Below, one piece after another: positions 1-6,826 of a stretch of 64,000 bases of DNA. The stretch covers positions 1-64,000 of the forward strand of contig NZ_FZNW01000007.1 in NCBI RefSeq assembly GCF_900188115.1. Reading direction: 5' to 3'. Source of the DNA: Haloechinothrix alba (lineage in GTDB: Bacteria; Actinomycetota; Actinomycetes; Mycobacteriales; Pseudonocardiaceae). Each line of letters begins with the position of its first letter. Within the stretch, counting starts at the first letter, position 1. The notes beneath the pieces were generated by a model. It worked only from the letters and a program-made list of their open reading frames with translations, was not told the DNA's origin and did no database searches. The translations under genes and the position numbers were made by a program.

Positions 1-95
1 GAGACCACGAAGAACAAATCAGGCGACTCACAGCCCGACGAGACTGAAAACGTTAACCGGCCAAAAACCGGAAGGCGAAGCTATTAGCCGGATAA

Positions 96-302
96 AGCTG
101 GGACAACGCCATCGTGGAGTCGTTTTTCGGGGCACTGAAACGAGAACTCGTGCACCGACACCGCTTCGCGACCCGGGCTCAGGCACGCCAGGCCATCTTC
201 GTCTGGATCCAAGCCTGGTACAACCGCAGACGACTGCACTCCGCCCTGGGCTATGCCAGCCCCGAGCAGTGGGAACAGCAGGAACTACTCAAGGCCGCAT
301 AA
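96..302 (+). pseudogene. IS3-family transposase, C-terminal fragment
   Basis: The frame opens after a stop codon at 93-95 and reads directly into the end of an IS3 OrfB integrase core: DNAIVESFFGALKREL, then YNRRRLHSALGY and a final SPEQWEQ. These are the C-terminal signatures of IS3 DDE transposases around the catalytic glutamate. Full OrfB proteins are about 270-300 residues and only about 68 remain, so most of the catalytic domain is missing. The fragment lies outside the tRNA-bounded element, on the chromosome side. It cannot be active. The family assignment is secure from the motifs; the IS subgroup is not. Confidence 0.85.
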
Positions 303-334
303 CCACGTGTCCGGCCAACAGGGGAAAGGTCACC

Positions 335-511
335 TTCTGGTCACGCATGCAGGTCGAGTTGCTCGACCGGCAACGCTGGCGCACGCGCTTGGAGCTGGCC
401 AACGCCATCTTTGAGTACCTCGAGATTTGGCACAACCGGCAGCGGCGCCACAGCCGACTCGACATGCACACGCCGGTCGAGTACGAACGCAGAAGGCTCA
501 CCGTGGCATGA
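335..511 (+). pseudogene. second IS3-family transposase, C-terminal fragment
   Basis: About 58 codons encode the very end of another IS3 OrfB: FWSRMQVELLDR, then FEYLEIWHNRQRRHSRLD and TPVEYER. The residues differ clearly from those of the fragment just upstream, so this is a different IS3 subgroup and not a duplication. The reading frame upstream of about 335 has no transposase character. The two remnants lie head to tail, as if one element had inserted into or been deleted against the other. The GC-rich stretch after the stop may contain the old IS end, but no paired inverted repeat is visible. Confidence 0.8.
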
Positions 512-631
512 GATCCAGAAACCCGGCTCCGCCAACCCCGGGACACACCAAACACTCCGGAACAGCGGGGGAACCTCAGCGGTCCTACTCCAAGGCCTTC
601 AATCAGGTACATGTTCTAGTAGTACCTCTAA

Positions 632-675
632 GGTGGAGCTGACGGGATTCGAACCCGTGACCCCTTGACTGCCAG
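632..675 (+). repeat. attL: 44-bp duplication of the tRNA-Ala 3' end
   Basis: This is a perfect 44-bp match to 10674-10717. It corresponds, on the minus strand, to the anticodon loop, variable arm, T arm and acceptor 3' strand of tRNA-Ala(GGC), and it stops abruptly at CTGCCAG, after which the 5' half of a tRNA is absent. It is therefore the displaced original 3' end of the tRNA gene, left when a site-specific element integrated. The IS3 debris to its left is the chromosomal flank. Confidence 0.93.
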
Positions 676-782
676 CGATCACCGACAGTCGCGTGGCCTG
701 CCCAAACAACCCCGCTGAGCTGCGAATACTACGCTACGTTGCCCGCCATCATCCGTCACTGTCCGCCACGAACCGCCGCCGA

Positions 783-803
783 TGGCTACTCTGATGGCTA
801 CTC
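783..803 (+). promoter_or_regulatory. left pair of putative integrase arm sites
   Basis: Two exact copies of TGGCTACTC start at 783 and 795, a 12-bp spacing, about 108 bp inside attL and overlapping the 3' end of the integrase gene. The same motif occurs as a pair with the same 12-bp spacing near the right end (10595 and 10607). Paired short direct repeats flanking the core are the usual arrangement of arm-type binding sites for tyrosine integrases. The assignment is inferred from position and symmetry. Confidence 0.6.
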
Positions 804-2132
804 GGAAGCGGCACCGTACACCCCGTCCATGACGTCCCCGGCTGCCCGCACGACCGGCGCGAGCCCGTGTCGGTACACCCGTGCGGTCACCGTCGAGTTG
901 CGGTGTCCGCTCGCATCGGCGATCGCCTCGATTGGCACGCCAGCGTGGCTGAGCGCCGAGACCGCGCTATGCCGTAATTCGTAGACGGTGAAGTCCGTCG
1001 GCAACCGCAAGCACCGGCCGTCGCAGACGTGCGCACCGCCGCATCGGTGTCGTTTCGGGCCGGGCCGTCCCGCCCGTGCCGTCAGGCACTCACAGTCGGC
1101 CCGCTCGTCCGTGTGGTGGCGTTCAGCCGCCCGGCACAGCCGTCGCAACGCCCGGCGTACGTTGCTCGGATCCAGCGGCTGACCGGCCCGCTTGGCCCCG
1201 CCCGTCTCCACGCTCGTGAACACGAGCCCGTCGTGCTCGGCAGCCTCGCTCCACTCCTCCCACTGTGGCCCGGCTGCCATCCGCTCTCGGCGCTGTGCCG
1301 CCCGCCGCCGCTTCAAGGCGTCCACGGTGATCGCGGGCAGGCTGACCGATCGGCGGGACTGCGGTGTTTTCAGCTCGCCGAGCGTGAGGCTCCCGTCCGT
1401 CTCCCGATGCAGTGCGCGCCGGAAGTGCACGACCCCGTTGTCTAAGTCCAGGTCATTCCAACAGAGTCCGGCCAGCTCGCCGGGGCGACTCGGCACCGTG
1501 AGCCCGAGCATGATCATCCCTTCCAGCCGGTCGTTGGCCGCCGCCGCGAGCAGCGCCTTGCCTTGCTCAATCGTCAGGGCTCGGCTCTCACGCCGCGTCC
1601 CGCTGGGCGTGTCGACCAAGGTCGATACGTTGCGCTGGACCCGCCCGCGCCGCTCGCCCCACCGGAGCAGCGCCGTCAGCTTGTGATGCAGTCCGGCAAT
1701 GGTGCTGCGTGCGTAGCCCCGCTCGGCGAGCCCTCGCAGCCAGCCGTCTACGTCGTCAGCCGATAGCTCCATGAGCCGCCGAGCCCCGAGCGCGGGCGTG
1801 ATGTGCTGCTCTATGGCCCACTTGTAGCCCTGCCGGGTGTACTCCGCCCGAGCCGTGGGAGGTAGCCCGCGCGCGAGGAAATCGCTGGCGAGCTTGCCGA
1901 GCGTGTCCCGCGCGTCGCCTTGTGGCTTCCCGTCCCGTTCGGCCTGCCGGATATCGTCCAGCGCGTCGACGACTTCCTTCTTCGTCCTGCGCTGGACCTT
2001 GCGTCTCCTGCGCTTACCGGATGCGTCCCGCCCGAGGTCGACGAATCCAACCCAGCGCCCGGATGCTTCGTCCTTGAACACCGAACCTTCACCGGCTCCG
2101 CGCCTCTTGCTCTTTCCTTGTGAGTGAGTCAT
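798..2132 (-). CDS. int: tyrosine-recombinase integrase
   Basis: This 444-residue phage/AICE-type integrase catalyses site-specific recombination between attP and the tRNA-Ala attB. An N-terminal AP2-like arm-binding region (about 15-60) is followed by a SAM-like core-binding domain (about 75-170) and the catalytic domain. Visible catalytic residues are R216 (SRPGEL), K255, R387 and H388 in YELRHS, H410 (SGHR) and the nucleophile Y420. The first histidine of the usual HxxR box is tyrosine here (Y384). Residues 347-374 hold five cysteines in an insertion that resembles a zinc knuckle. ATG 2132 is preferred over an upstream in-frame ATG at 2258 because it has an AAGGGA ribosome site and clears the upstream gene, which ends at 2149. 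Confidence 0.93.
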   Translation of the reverse strand: MTHSQGKSKRRGAGEGSVFKDEASGRWVGFVDLGRDASGKRRRRKVQRRTKKEVVDALDDIRQAERDGKPQGDARDTLGKLASDFLARGLPPTARAEYTRQGYKWAIEQHITPALGARRLMELSADDVDGWLRGLAERGYARSTIAGLHHKLTALLRWGERRGRVQRNVSTLVDTPSGTRRESRALTIEQGKALLAAAANDRLEGMIMLGLTVPSRPGELAGLCWNDLDLDNGVVHFRRALHRETDGSLTLGELKTPQSRRSVSLPAITVDALKRRRAAQRRERMAAGPQWEEWSEAAEHDGLVFTSVETGGAKRAGQPLDPSNVRRALRRLCRAAERHHTDERADCECLTARAGRPGPKRHRCGGAHVCDGRCLRLPTDFTVYELRHSAVSALSHAGVPIEAIADASGHRNSTVTARVYRHGLAPVVRAAGDVMDGVYGAASE

Positions 2133-2148
2133 TACGCTTGCTATCCCT

Positions 2149-2382
2149 TCACCGTCTACTGTGGTCCACGTCGAATGGCCGGTATAGCCACTCCTCGATC
2201 TCCTCCAGGGATGCTCCCCACTCGTCGGTGAACACGAGTGCTGTCGTGCTGGGGTCAACGAGCCACCATTTCCCGAAGTCGATCGCTCTCGGGTCCCGCC
2301 GTGAGGACTTGATCAATTGGTAACCCTGTCGCTGTGCTGCGCGGCGCGCGCGGTTCTCGCGAACCTTATCCGTGTATGTCAT
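2149..2382 (-). CDS. small hypothetical protein upstream of integrase
   Basis: This 77-residue basic/acidic protein lies directly upstream of the integrase on the same strand, with a 16-bp gap, and so is probably co-transcribed with it. The N-terminus is Lys/Arg-rich (about 1-20). The C-terminal half carries the aromatic motifs FGKWWLVD and EEIEEWLYRPF. I recognise no named domain. Small genes of this kind sit next to integrases in many actinobacterial elements, so a role in integration control is possible but not shown. The start ATG at 2382 is the only reasonable one in frame. Confidence 0.65.
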   Translation of the reverse strand: MTYTDKVRENRARRAAQRQGYQLIKSSRRDPRAIDFGKWWLVDPSTTALVFTDEWGASLEEIEEWLYRPFDVDHSRR

Positions 2383-2438
2383 GCCTTAAAGTATGCCATA
2401 CGTGATGCCAGAGAGTCCATAGGGATCCATTCATCCCT

Positions 2439-2578
2439 GGTCATTCTGCCAGTGTCTGACATTCATTCGCGGTCGCGTCACTGCACTTTCCCAGCTCGAA
2501 TACCCCGACCGGGTGACTCACTCGCTCGCAGGTCACGGCGCATATGCAGGTCATTCCGCGGCTGTCTGACATTCATTC
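2439..2578 (+). repeat. 30-bp imperfect direct repeats in the int/xis intergenic region
   Basis: Units at 2439-2468 and 2549-2578 match at 26 of 30 positions and share the perfect core TGTCTGACATTCATTC. They are 110 bp apart in the 287-bp gene-free gap between the leftward integrase operon and the rightward HTH gene at 2670. A TCGCAGGTCA copy (2526-2535) lies between them. The placement suggests operator or excisionase-binding sites controlling the divergent int and xis-like transcripts. Confidence 0.6.
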
Positions 2579-2669
2579 TGCGGCGCCCGAAAAAAGGTGA
2601 TGGCGGACTGCTGAGAATTGTGCGTACGGTCGCACTCAGGAATGGACCACGGGAAGGGAATCCACCGCC

Positions 2670-2867
2670 ATGACAGACACCACCGTAAAGCGCGAACTCG
2701 TGACCGTGCCCGAGATGGCTCACCGGCTAGGCATCGGTCGCTCACTCGGTTATGAACTGATCAACAAGGGGGAGATCGCCAGCGTCAAGATCGGCAAAAG
2801 TCGCCGCGTCCCGTGCTCCGAGATCGATCGGTACATCGCCGAGCACACGCAGCACGGAGCCGCATAA
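2670..2867 (+). CDS. MerR/AlpA-type helix-turn-helix protein, probable excisionase
   Basis: This 65-residue protein is almost entirely one winged HTH of the HTH_17/excisionase class. The HTH VPEMAHRLGIGRSLGYELIN (about 12-31) is followed by the wing IASVKIGKSRRVP and a C-terminal SEIDRYIAEH helix. Proteins of this size and fold in integrative elements act as excisionases (Xis) or as regulators of int. A good GGGAAGGGA ribosome site precedes ATG 2670. It lies divergent from the integrase and upstream of the replication gene, separated from it by a strong hairpin. A second protein of the same class is at 9396, so which one is Xis is unresolved. Confidence 0.8.
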   Translation: MTDTTVKRELVTVPEMAHRLGIGRSLGYELINKGEIASVKIGKSRRVPCSEIDRYIAEHTQHGAA

Positions 2868-2872
2868 CGACA

Positions 2873-2904
2873 AGGGGCCGGTGCCTCGTAAAGCACCGGC
2901 CCCT
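2873..2904 (+). terminator. strong hairpin terminator after the HTH gene
   Basis: A perfect 12-bp stem (2873-2884 with 2893-2904; arm AGGGGCCGGTGC) closes an 8-nt loop and starts 5 bp after the stop of the HTH gene. There is no U-tract, as is common for actinobacterial terminators. It would insulate the HTH transcript from the replication gene. Confidence 0.75.
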
Positions 2905-3077
2905 CGCCGTGGAAGCCGCCGAGCGTCGGTTCGGACTAGTGGACTTCCTGGAATCTGAACCGTGGGACTTGGTTGTCAGTTTCCGATCGCAGAGTAGCAG
3001 ACAAGGGTGCGGGACCGCCCAATGCGGACGGTCCCGCTGTGAACCCACAAGACCAAAGATATGAAGGAAGACACCTG

Positions 3078-4892
3078 TTGGTCACCACCTATTCTAGCAG
3101 CGCAGAGGCCCCACCGTGGGAAGGTGACACCGCCGATGCCGAGTCGGACGCCCACGAATGTCACCTTGTTGACGCGGCGCTGAGCTACGCCCGACGCGCC
3201 TGGCGACTCCACCCGGTGGACCGCAAGGATGCACCGTGGTGGCCGGAATGGCCGCGCAAGGCCACGACCCGCACGGACATCATCCGCCGTATCTGGCGTG
3301 GCCGCCGTCCGCCGTACATCGGCATCGCCACCGGCCACCGGTCCGGCTTGGTCGTGGTCGACGTGGATCCGCAGCACGGCGGCACCGTCGACCACCTGCC
3401 GCCGACGCTAACCGCCGCCAGCCCTTCCGGTGGGTGGCACTTCTACTATGCCCACCCCGGACCCGATCACTACATCGCCAGCCTGACCAGCGATCAGGTT
3501 CGTACCGGCGTCGACATCCGTGCCGACGGCGGGTACGTCATGGCTCCGCCCGCCCCTGGCAGGTTCTTCCTCGACGTCAACGAGGAACCGGCCCCGTGTC
3601 CTCACTGGGTCCTCGCACTCGCCGAGCGTCCCGGTCCCGGCCACCGCAGCGGCAAGGGCACCTCCGGGGGTTCACGTCAGCGGGGCGGCACCGGAGCACA
3701 CGCGGGCTACTCAGCCACCGGCACGACCGACTACGGGGCACAGGCCCTCGCCGCCGAGCTGGACCGGCTGAGCCGCGCCGAGGTCGGCACGCGCAACGAG
3801 CAACTGAACCGCTCGGCGTACCGCATCGGGCAGCTTGTCGCAGCCGGACACATAGCCCGCGCCGATGCTGAACACCAACTCACTGACACCGCGAGGGGTA
3901 TCGGCCTCACCGACACCGAGATCAAGAAAACCATCCGAAGCGGCCTGGAGGCCGGTATGCGAAACCCTAGGGATGAACCGAACGACGGGAAGTCACAAGG
4001 CGATCAGAGTGAGGCTGAGCCGCTGGAACTCGACGACTTCCTCGCCGAAGGGCTGCCGGATTACGACTGGACCGTGCCAGGGCTGCTGGAACGAGCCGAC
4101 CGGCTCATCGTGACCGGCACGGAGGGATGCGGCAAGTCCACGTTGCTCCGACAGATCGCCGTCCAGTGTGCCAGTGGGATTCACCCGTTCAGCGATCAAC
4201 GGTACGAGCCCCTCCGGGTGTTGATCGTGGACCTGGAGAACTCCCGTCGCCAGGTCCACCGGGCGGTGGCACCGCTCCGGAAGTCCGCCGGAAGCGACTA
4301 CGGCGGAGGGATGCTCCTGCACGTCCGCCCGCAAGGCCTGGACGTGCTCACCGGCACCGATGCGACCTGGCTCGGTGATGCCGTCGACCGGGCCAAGCCG
4401 GATGTGATCATCACGGGGCCGATCTACAAGCTCGCGGGCGGTGATCCCCTCGACGAACGCACCGCCCGCGCGGCTACGGCGGTACTCGACGACCTCCGTG
4501 TGCGCTACGAGTGCGCCGTGATCCTGGAGGCGCATACCCCGTACGCGGGCAACGGGTTCAAGCGAGCCGAACGTCCCTACGGCGCGAGCCTGTGGAGCCG
4601 GTGGCCCGAGTTCGGGATCTACCTGGACGGGCAGACGGGACACCTCCGTCACTGGCGTGGCCCCCGGGATGAACGCGCGTGGCCCTTCGTACTCAAGTAC
4701 GGCACCACCTGGCCGTGGGAGGTCGAATCCCGGTCGCAGGAAGCCGTCTGGGCGCAGATCGTCGAGATTGTCCAGGCCGAGGGGGAGCGGCTCACCCACC
4801 GCGCGCTCGCCGAGCGGATCGGCGTGTCCAAGTCGACGGTGAGCCGCGTCATTAAGGATCACCGTACGGAGTGGGAGGAGCTAGCGACATGA
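3078..4892 (+). CDS. bifunctional primase-polymerase with RepA-type ATPase domain
   Basis: The likely replication initiator of the element has 604 residues from TTG 3078. That start is preferred to TTG 2973 because GAAGGAAG sits 7 nt upstream. The N-terminal prim-pol domain (about 30-185) shows IGIATGHRSGLVVVDVD with the catalytic DxD, SPSGGWHFYY, and GVDIRADGGYVMAPP. A linker follows, then a RecA/AAA-type ATPase with Walker A GTEGCGKST (347-355) and Walker B VLIVDLE (381-387), as in RepA-family hexameric helicases. The C-terminal HTH reads LAERIGVSKSTVSRVI. The same architecture serves as replicase in some AICEs, plasmids and satellites. Repeats resembling an origin begin 5 bp after the gene. 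Confidence 0.88.
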   Translation: MVTTYSSSAEAPPWEGDTADAESDAHECHLVDAALSYARRAWRLHPVDRKDAPWWPEWPRKATTRTDIIRRIWRGRRPPYIGIATGHRSGLVVVDVDPQHGGTVDHLPPTLTAASPSGGWHFYYAHPGPDHYIASLTSDQVRTGVDIRADGGYVMAPPAPGRFFLDVNEEPAPCPHWVLALAERPGPGHRSGKGTSGGSRQRGGTGAHAGYSATGTTDYGAQALAAELDRLSRAEVGTRNEQLNRSAYRIGQLVAAGHIARADAEHQLTDTARGIGLTDTEIKKTIRSGLEAGMRNPRDEPNDGKSQGDQSEAEPLELDDFLAEGLPDYDWTVPGLLERADRLIVTGTEGCGKSTLLRQIAVQCASGIHPFSDQRYEPLRVLIVDLENSRRQVHRAVAPLRKSAGSDYGGGMLLHVRPQGLDVLTGTDATWLGDAVDRAKPDVIITGPIYKLAGGDPLDERTARAATAVLDDLRVRYECAVILEAHTPYAGNGFKRAERPYGASLWSRWPEFGIYLDGQTGHLRHWRGPRDERAWPFVLKYGTTWPWEVESRSQEAVWAQIVEIVQAEGERLTHRALAERIGVSKSTVSRVIKDHRTEWEELAT

Positions 4893-4896
4893 CGAC

Positions 4897-5113
4897 GTTT
4901 TCGCAGGTCACGGACTGTCCCACGCCCTTTTCCGCTCTATGGCAAGGGTTTTGCCCTCTGTCCCGCTGTCCCGTGGATTTGTCCCACCCCTGTTTTCGCA
5001 GGTCAGAACGGGTACGACACAGGGTGGGACAAACTTTCTGTCCCACATCGCCGTTTTCGCAGGTCACAGCGTTGTCCCACTGTCCCATATATATGTGTGC
5101 CTGCCGTGGGACA
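4897..5113 (+). other. iteron-rich region, putative origin of replication
   Basis: This is the gene-free stretch immediately after the replication gene. Three exact GTTTTCGCAGGTCA units occupy 4897-4910, 4992-5005 and 5053-5066. Interleaved are seven copies of TGTCCCA or its complement (starting 4916, 4980, 5025 reverse, 5039, 5073, 5081, 5107 reverse) and two TGTCCCG variants (4959, 4967). A short AT-rich patch (CCATATATATG) lies at 5085-5095. Two repeat families plus an AT-rich patch next to a primase/helicase gene are typical of an iteron origin. I cannot show replication from sequence alone. Confidence 0.7.
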
Positions 5114-5207
5114 GGCGGCAGCAACAACATATGCGGCACGGCGCGCGGACCGCCCGGCGCGACCGTCACACACCGCCCGAGCAACCCCTGACGAACGGAG
5201 CCCCGAC

Positions 5208-5717
5208 ATGCAGTTCCCGACCGACGCCGCCGAGCTGGACCGGCTCATCCGTGAGCATCCCGAACGGCTCGCCGAGCTGGCGGAGTACACCCCGAGCTGG
5301 CTCGGTGACCAACTCCGGTCAGCGGCGCGTGACAGCCACCGTGCCGCGAGCCACCTCCCCGGCGAGCACGTCCACGCCGAGCCGCCCCGGTGGCTCCGGC
5401 TGGCAGCACTGGCCGCGCTGCTCACCTTCGCCGAGGGCACGGCCACCACGTGCCGGTGCCGCCCCCGCATCGACCGGCCTCAGCCGATCATCGCCGCCGC
5501 GTGGATGCCGGGCACGGTGGCGTGCCGCCGACACGCGATCGAGGTGCTGACCGAGGGTGTCCCCGATGACGCTGACACCCGCTGTGACGCCTGCGGTGTG
5601 GTACCTCCCGGTGGCTTACACACCGGTCAGGTCGTGCTCGGCCCGATGATCTTGTTCTACGCGGCGTGCGCGGAATGTCGCACTTGGACCGATTCGGAAC
5701 GCGAGGGCACCCGATGA
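5208..5717 (+). CDS. hypothetical protein with cysteine clusters
   Basis: This 169-residue protein starts at ATG 5208, preceded by ACGGAG. An upstream in-frame start (5097) lies inside the repeat region. The N-terminal half (1-70) is acidic and helical (TDAAELDRLIREHPERLAEL). A hydrophobic helix LRLAALAALLTFAE lies near 63-76. The C-terminal half has CRCRP, C-x2-C (RCDACG) and CAEC, likely metal-binding pairs. It is the first gene of a chain of overlapping small genes and its stop overlaps the next start (ATGA). No family is recognised. The length and metal-binding look fit small DNA-binding or adaptor proteins of mobile elements. Confidence 0.7.
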   Translation: MQFPTDAAELDRLIREHPERLAELAEYTPSWLGDQLRSAARDSHRAASHLPGEHVHAEPPRWLRLAALAALLTFAEGTATTCRCRPRIDRPQPIIAAAWMPGTVACRRHAIEVLTEGVPDDADTRCDACGVVPPGGLHTGQVVLGPMILFYAACAECRTWTDSEREGTR

Positions 5718-5800
5718 CACTCGCATATCTCGCCCTGGTGCTCGCCGGGCTCGCGGTGATGCTCCACGTGTTCATCGACGAGTGGAGGGACCGACGGTGA
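5714..5800 (+). CDS. 28-residue single-pass membrane micro-protein
   Basis: ATG 5714 overlaps the upstream stop (ATGA) and the gene's own TGA overlaps the downstream GTG (GTGA), so translation is coupled on both sides. The peptide is MTLAYLALVLAGLAVMLHVF followed by the charged tail IDEWRDRR. That is one hydrophobic helix of about 20 residues with a short polar C-terminus on the cytoplasmic side if it inserts N-out. Double stop-start coupling is hard to explain for a random ORF. The function is unknown; Spd-like spread proteins and small phage membrane proteins are possible comparisons. Confidence 0.6.
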   Translation: MTLAYLALVLAGLAVMLHVFIDEWRDRR

Positions 5801-6078
5801 CTCAACAGATCAACAGTTGCCGATGCGGTACCACCTGGACGGGACTGGCCCGAGCCCATTGCGGCGCCTGCCACCGGACATTCAATACGGCCGGACTGTT
5901 CGACGCACATCGGCGGGACGGTGCCTGCCGGGATCCCGCGTCGGTGTGGCACGGCGGGGGCTACCTCCGGCAGGTCGACGGGATCTGGAGCGGTCCCGCC
6001 ATGCCCGAGCGCGCGCAAGCCGCCAAGCGCGGCCGAGTCACGGAAGCTGTGGCCGCGCACGCGCCCGAGCCGGAGTGA
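5797..6078 (+). CDS. FDxHR-type putative zinc-binding protein
   Basis: This 93-residue protein starts at GTG 5797, coupled to the micro-gene upstream. It shows a compact zinc-finger-like module: CRCG near the N-terminus, then HCGACHRTFN, then LFDAHRRDGAC. The FDxHR signature and Cys/His spacing are those of a small putative zinc-binding family common in actinobacterial phages and integrative elements. The C-terminal third is basic and alanine-rich. The role is unknown; nucleic-acid binding is plausible. The 72-bp gap to the next gene contains nothing notable. Confidence 0.75.
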   Translation: MTQQINSCRCGTTWTGLARAHCGACHRTFNTAGLFDAHRRDGACRDPASVWHGGGYLRQVDGIWSGPAMPERAQAAKRGRVTEAVAAHAPEPE

Positions 6079-6150
6079 TGGGCCCGCCCCCGTGATGACC
6101 GGCCACAGATCCCCACGGCAACGCACAATGGACACGAGGAGGCTAGTCGA

Positions 6151-6717
6151 ATGGCACCACGTACCAAGATGATCACCATGCGGGAATGGCTGCGCGACCG
6201 GCTCGCGGACGGAGCCGTGCCGGCAATCGAGATATTCAATGACGGAGCTGAACACGGTTACCCCGTGAGGACATTGCGGAAGGTAAAAAAAGAACTCGGA
6301 GTTGAGGTGTTCCGGGCAGGCAATCACTGGTACTGGGAATTGCCGCCACCGCCCGAACCGAAATATCCAACAACCCAAGAGTGGTGTAGGTACTGCGGAA
6401 CCTTCTACCGAAGGGCACAGCCGAAACTTCACTTAGGGGAACGCACCGAAGGTCCGTGTCCTGAACATGAGCAGGAAGTCCGCGAACTCAACGAGGCAGC
6501 GCAACGCAGGAAACGGAAGGCAATCGAGGACCACCGGAAGCGCGTCCGCGAATGGGAGGAACAACAGACGGCTGCACTCAACCATGCGGACGCAGCACGA
6601 CAAGAGTCCGAAGCGGAGAAACGGGATCGCCGAATGCGACAACTCGGACTAGACAACCCCGTTCCAGAAGCTAGAACAGTAGCCGGAGCCCCAAGTAGAT
6701 TCCCGTGGGAGGACTAA
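6151..6717 (+). CDS. hypothetical protein with N-terminal winged-helix-like domain and C-x2-C
   Basis: This 188-residue protein starts at ATG 6151 with an excellent GAGGAGG site. Residues 7-65 (MITMREWLRDRL, VRTLRKVKKELGVEVFR, HWYWELP) resemble the winged-helix modules seen at the C-terminus of primase/VapE-like proteins. Next comes WCRYCGTFY with H and C further on, a likely zinc site (about 79-110), then a highly charged coiled coil (about 110-165; REWEEQQTAALNHAD). From about 6230 the base composition becomes clearly less GC-rich than the flanks, with AGA and ATA codons, suggesting recent acquisition from another phage. The function is not known. Confidence 0.7.
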   Translation: MAPRTKMITMREWLRDRLADGAVPAIEIFNDGAEHGYPVRTLRKVKKELGVEVFRAGNHWYWELPPPPEPKYPTTQEWCRYCGTFYRRAQPKLHLGERTEGPCPEHEQEVRELNEAAQRRKRKAIEDHRKRVREWEEQQTAALNHADAARQESEAEKRDRRMRQLGLDNPVPEARTVAGAPSRFPWED

Positions 6718-6718
6718 A

Positions 6719-6826
6719 ATGGAGAGTTTATATTGCAGATCCGGAAGACATTGGGCCTGCGAGTCGGACGAATGTACATGTCCGTGTCACCGAACGGTGC
6801 CGGATAGGGAGGGGAGAGCAGCGTGA
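6719..6826 (+). CDS. 35-residue Cys-rich micro-protein
   Basis: ATG 6719 lies 1 bp after the previous stop with a good GGGAGGA site. Its TGA overlaps the GTG of the MuF-like gene (GTGA). The peptide contains CRSGRHWACESDECTCPCHR: five cysteines and two histidines in 20 residues, which looks like a zinc knuckle. The combination of ribosome site, Cys pattern and stop-start coupling supports a real gene despite its size. It may serve as a translational leader for the head gene, as a functional peptide, or both. Confidence 0.6.
   Translation: MESLYCRSGRHWACESDECTCPCHRTVPDREGRAA

Noticed and set aside
2133-2258. 42-residue extension of the integrase
   Set aside because: It overlaps a plausible upstream gene ending at 2149, and ATG 2132 has a ribosome site.
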